From CAYVUM01 sp964454795 (lineage in GTDB: Bacteria > Pseudomonadota > Alphaproteobacteria > Rhodospirillales > Defluviicoccaceae): 6,964 nucleotides of DNA. This document shows, one piece after another, positions 5,955 through 6,964 of this stretch (positions are counted from its first letter, which is position 1; each line of letters begins with the position of its first letter). The DNA is taken from positions 1 to 6,964 of the forward strand of contig CAYVUM010000146.1 in assembly GCA_964454795.1 (NCBI GenBank). The letters are read 5' to 3'. The position numbers were made by a program, and so were the translations under genes. Below the pieces are notes generated by a model, which was not told where the DNA came from, made no database searches, and was given only the letters and a program-made list of their open reading frames with translations.

Positions 5955-6743
5955 TCAGGCCCCGCGACGACGGCGGAGGCCAGTAGCGATGCCCGCGAGC
6001 GCGAGGCAGGCCGCGGATGGCGCAGGGATCAACACGCCGGACACCTCGATCGCATCGAGCCCGACGAAGTCATTACTGCCCTGATTGGTGATCGCAAACT
6101 CGATCTCGAGCGTCCCTGACCCATCGAAAGCCGACAGGTCGATGATCTTGCTCACGAAGGCGGGGTCGCCGCTGCCGTTCTCGACCTCGATCTCGCCAAG
6201 CTGACCAGAGAGGTCCGTGCCGTTCACGAGAAGGTCAACATCGCTCCCGCGAGACACGATGCGGAAGGAGAGTTCGAGGGACTGGTACAGGCTCGCATCG
6301 ATCGCATCGAACACGATGGAGAGCGTGCCATCCACATCCTCTGCCAAGAAAGCCCGAGATCCATCGAGGCCGCTCGAGATGTCAAAGTCGTCCTCGAAGT
6401 CGCCCGACGTCTCAACGCCGATCGCATCCGCCGATCCATCTACCGAGGTGAGCGGGCCCGCCACCGTGCCGTCAAGGCCCGACCTCGTGGTGAAGGCGGT
6501 GAGACCGAACGAGTTCTCCCAGAACAGTGTCCATCCGAGCCCATCACCATCGAAGACATGACTTGTCCCGCCGGTGATCTCACCGGTCGTCGGGTCGATG
6601 AAGTTGAGCTGGTCGGTTGCCGTGAACACCGCGTTCGCCGACTGCGGGGACTCGAAGCTCTGCGCCGCGATCACGTCTTGAGCGGAAAGACTGCCCGCGA
6701 AAGCCGCAACAATGAGTCCGGGTAGAACGACTGATCGAAACAT
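5955..6743 (-). CDS. Exported beta-rich protein with PEP-CTERM-like sorting tail
   Basis: This 262-residue protein has a signal peptide (about 1-21, MFRSVVLPGLIVAAFAGSLSA, cleavage before Gln22). A polar, Asp/Gly/Ser-rich, beta-strand-rich middle (about 23-236) follows, without cysteines. Its end has IDLSAFDGSGTLEIEFAI and NDFVGLDAIEVSG, the closing strands of a lectin- or CBM-like beta-sandwich as often seen in PEP-CTERM proteins. The tail (about 239-262) is IPAPSA, a hydrophobic segment LALAGIATGL and RRRR. This fits a PEP-CTERM anchor recognised by an exosortase, with PAP in place of PEP. After sorting it would be attached to or released from the cell surface; its ligand is unknown. The start at 6743 is chosen because the signal peptide begins there and AGGGG lies 7 nt upstream. 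The frame stays open for 27 codons further up, into the leader. A strong promoter precedes it and a hairpin terminator follows, so it is probably transcribed alone. Confidence 0.9.
   Translation of the reverse strand: MFRSVVLPGLIVAAFAGSLSAQDVIAAQSFESPQSANAVFTATDQLNFIDPTTGEITGGTSHVFDGDGLGWTLFWENSFGLTAFTTRSGLDGTVAGPLTSVDGSADAIGVETSGDFEDDFDISSGLDGSRAFLAEDVDGTLSIVFDAIDASLYQSLELSFRIVSRGSDVDLLVNGTDLSGQLGEIEVENGSGDPAFVSKIIDLSAFDGSGTLEIEFAITNQGSNDFVGLDAIEVSGVLIPAPSAACLALAGIATGLRRRRGA
5964..6029 (-). other. PEP-CTERM-like sorting signal
   Basis: Residues 239-260 hold the three-part signal: a proline motif (IPAPSA), a short transmembrane segment of about 13 residues and four arginines, with only Gly-Ala after them. 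PAPSA/PAPG variants are familiar from planctomycetes. No exosortase gene is in the window. Confidence 0.8.
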
Positions 6744-6750
6744 GTAAAAA

Positions 6751-6755
6751 CCCCT
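6751..6755 (-). promoter_or_regulatory. Ribosome binding site of the PEP-CTERM gene
   Basis: AGGGG lies 7 nt before the ATG at 6743. It is a moderate match, and it favours this start over the in-frame ATG at 6824. Confidence 0.6.
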
Positions 6756-6756
6756 A

Positions 6757-6817
6757 ATGAAACGTATTTCATGCACGACTTCAACGTGCAACGCCATGCG
6801 CATGTCGCCCCTCGACA
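6757..6817 (-). repeat. Cluster of inverted repeats in the PEP-CTERM gene leader
   Basis: Four structures follow each other within 61 nt of the transcribed leader. They are a 5-bp stem with loop AGGGG on the transcript (6803-6817), the 10-nt palindrome CATGCGCATG (6795-6804), a 6-bp stem TGCACG/CGTGCA with a 7-nt loop (6772-6790), and a 6-bp stem ATGAAA/TTTCAT with a 4-nt loop (6757-6772). The last ends just before the ribosome binding site. I recognise no known riboswitch. Confidence 0.55.
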
Positions 6818-6840
6818 CTCGCATAAAAGACTACAAGGGG

Positions 6841-6869
6841 ACTATAACTCACTTTTTCCGAAATGTCAA
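6841..6869 (-). promoter_or_regulatory. Near-consensus sigma70-type promoter of the PEP-CTERM gene
   Basis: The minus strand has TTGACA (6869-6864, perfect), a 17-nt spacer and TATAGT (6846-6841, 5 of 6). Transcription should start near 6834, giving a leader of about 90 nt. The surroundings are clearly AT-richer than the rest of the window. This is by far the best promoter seen here. Confidence 0.85.
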
Positions 6870-6925
6870 AGAATCAAATAGATCTCATCCACTTCTGGGC
6901 GAAAATGGTGGGTCATGACTAGCTG

Positions 6926-6947
6926 ACGGGCTCGGCAGCCGTGTTTT
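6926..6947 (+). terminator. Possible plus-strand terminator hairpin upstream of the promoter
   Basis: ACGGGCT (6926-6932) pairs with AGCCGT (6937-6942), with one bulged base and loop CGGC, and is followed by GTTTT on the plus strand. No plus-strand gene lies before it in the window. It could stop antisense transcription, belong to the neighbour beyond the right edge, or be chance. Confidence 0.3.
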
Positions 6948-6964
6948 AGGCTGTATTTCCCGTG

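Noticed and set aside
6744..6824. Longer start for the PEP-CTERM gene
   Set aside because: The ATG at 6824 lies about 10 nt from the expected transcription start with no ribosome binding site, and the signal peptide begins at the ATG at 6743.
1..6964. Mobile element, CRISPR array, tRNA, rRNA or defence system
   Set aside because: No transposase, integrase, terminal repeats, spaced identical direct repeats, cloverleaf or nuclease motif was found on either strand.

Overview
The window is GC-rich bacterial DNA, and every gene I can support lies on the minus strand. Four signals point to a planctomycete, probably of the class Phycisphaerae: a C-terminal dockerin-like module of the 'GC-type' with flanking cysteines, secreted FG-GAP beta-propeller proteins, a variant PEP-CTERM sorting tail, and a GTP-type phosphoenolpyruvate carboxykinase (PEPCK). 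This assignment comes from recalled family features, not from a database search.

In the direction of transcription (right to left), the first gene (6743-5955) encodes an exported beta-rich protein ending in a PEP-CTERM-like anchor. It has a near-consensus promoter (6869-6841), a leader of about 90 nt with consecutive inverted repeats, and a strong hairpin terminator (5936-5915). A second block follows: a secreted 494-residue seven-repeat FG-GAP propeller with an EF-hand/dockerin-like pair inside it (5783-4299), a 454-residue protein without a signal peptide that I cannot assign (4203-2839), and a secreted 626-residue seven-repeat FG-GAP propeller ending in a GC-type dockerin-like module (2754-874). 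The gaps in this block are 95 and 84 nt with no clear internal promoter, so the three genes may be one transcription unit.

After a 551-nt non-coding stretch comes the 5' end of pckG (322 to beyond the left edge), with a GTG start and a strong ribosome binding site. The non-coding stretch holds an inverted repeat beside a -35-like hexamer and an imperfect hairpin, which probably belong to pckG control.

The window therefore joins central metabolism (pckG) to a cluster of three exported, probably calcium-binding proteins around one unknown protein. The exported proteins use different C-terminal designs: PEP-CTERM anchor, plain end with an internal dockerin-like pair, and terminal GC-type dockerin. 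Nothing in the window indicates a defence system, CRISPR array, transposon, tRNA or rRNA.
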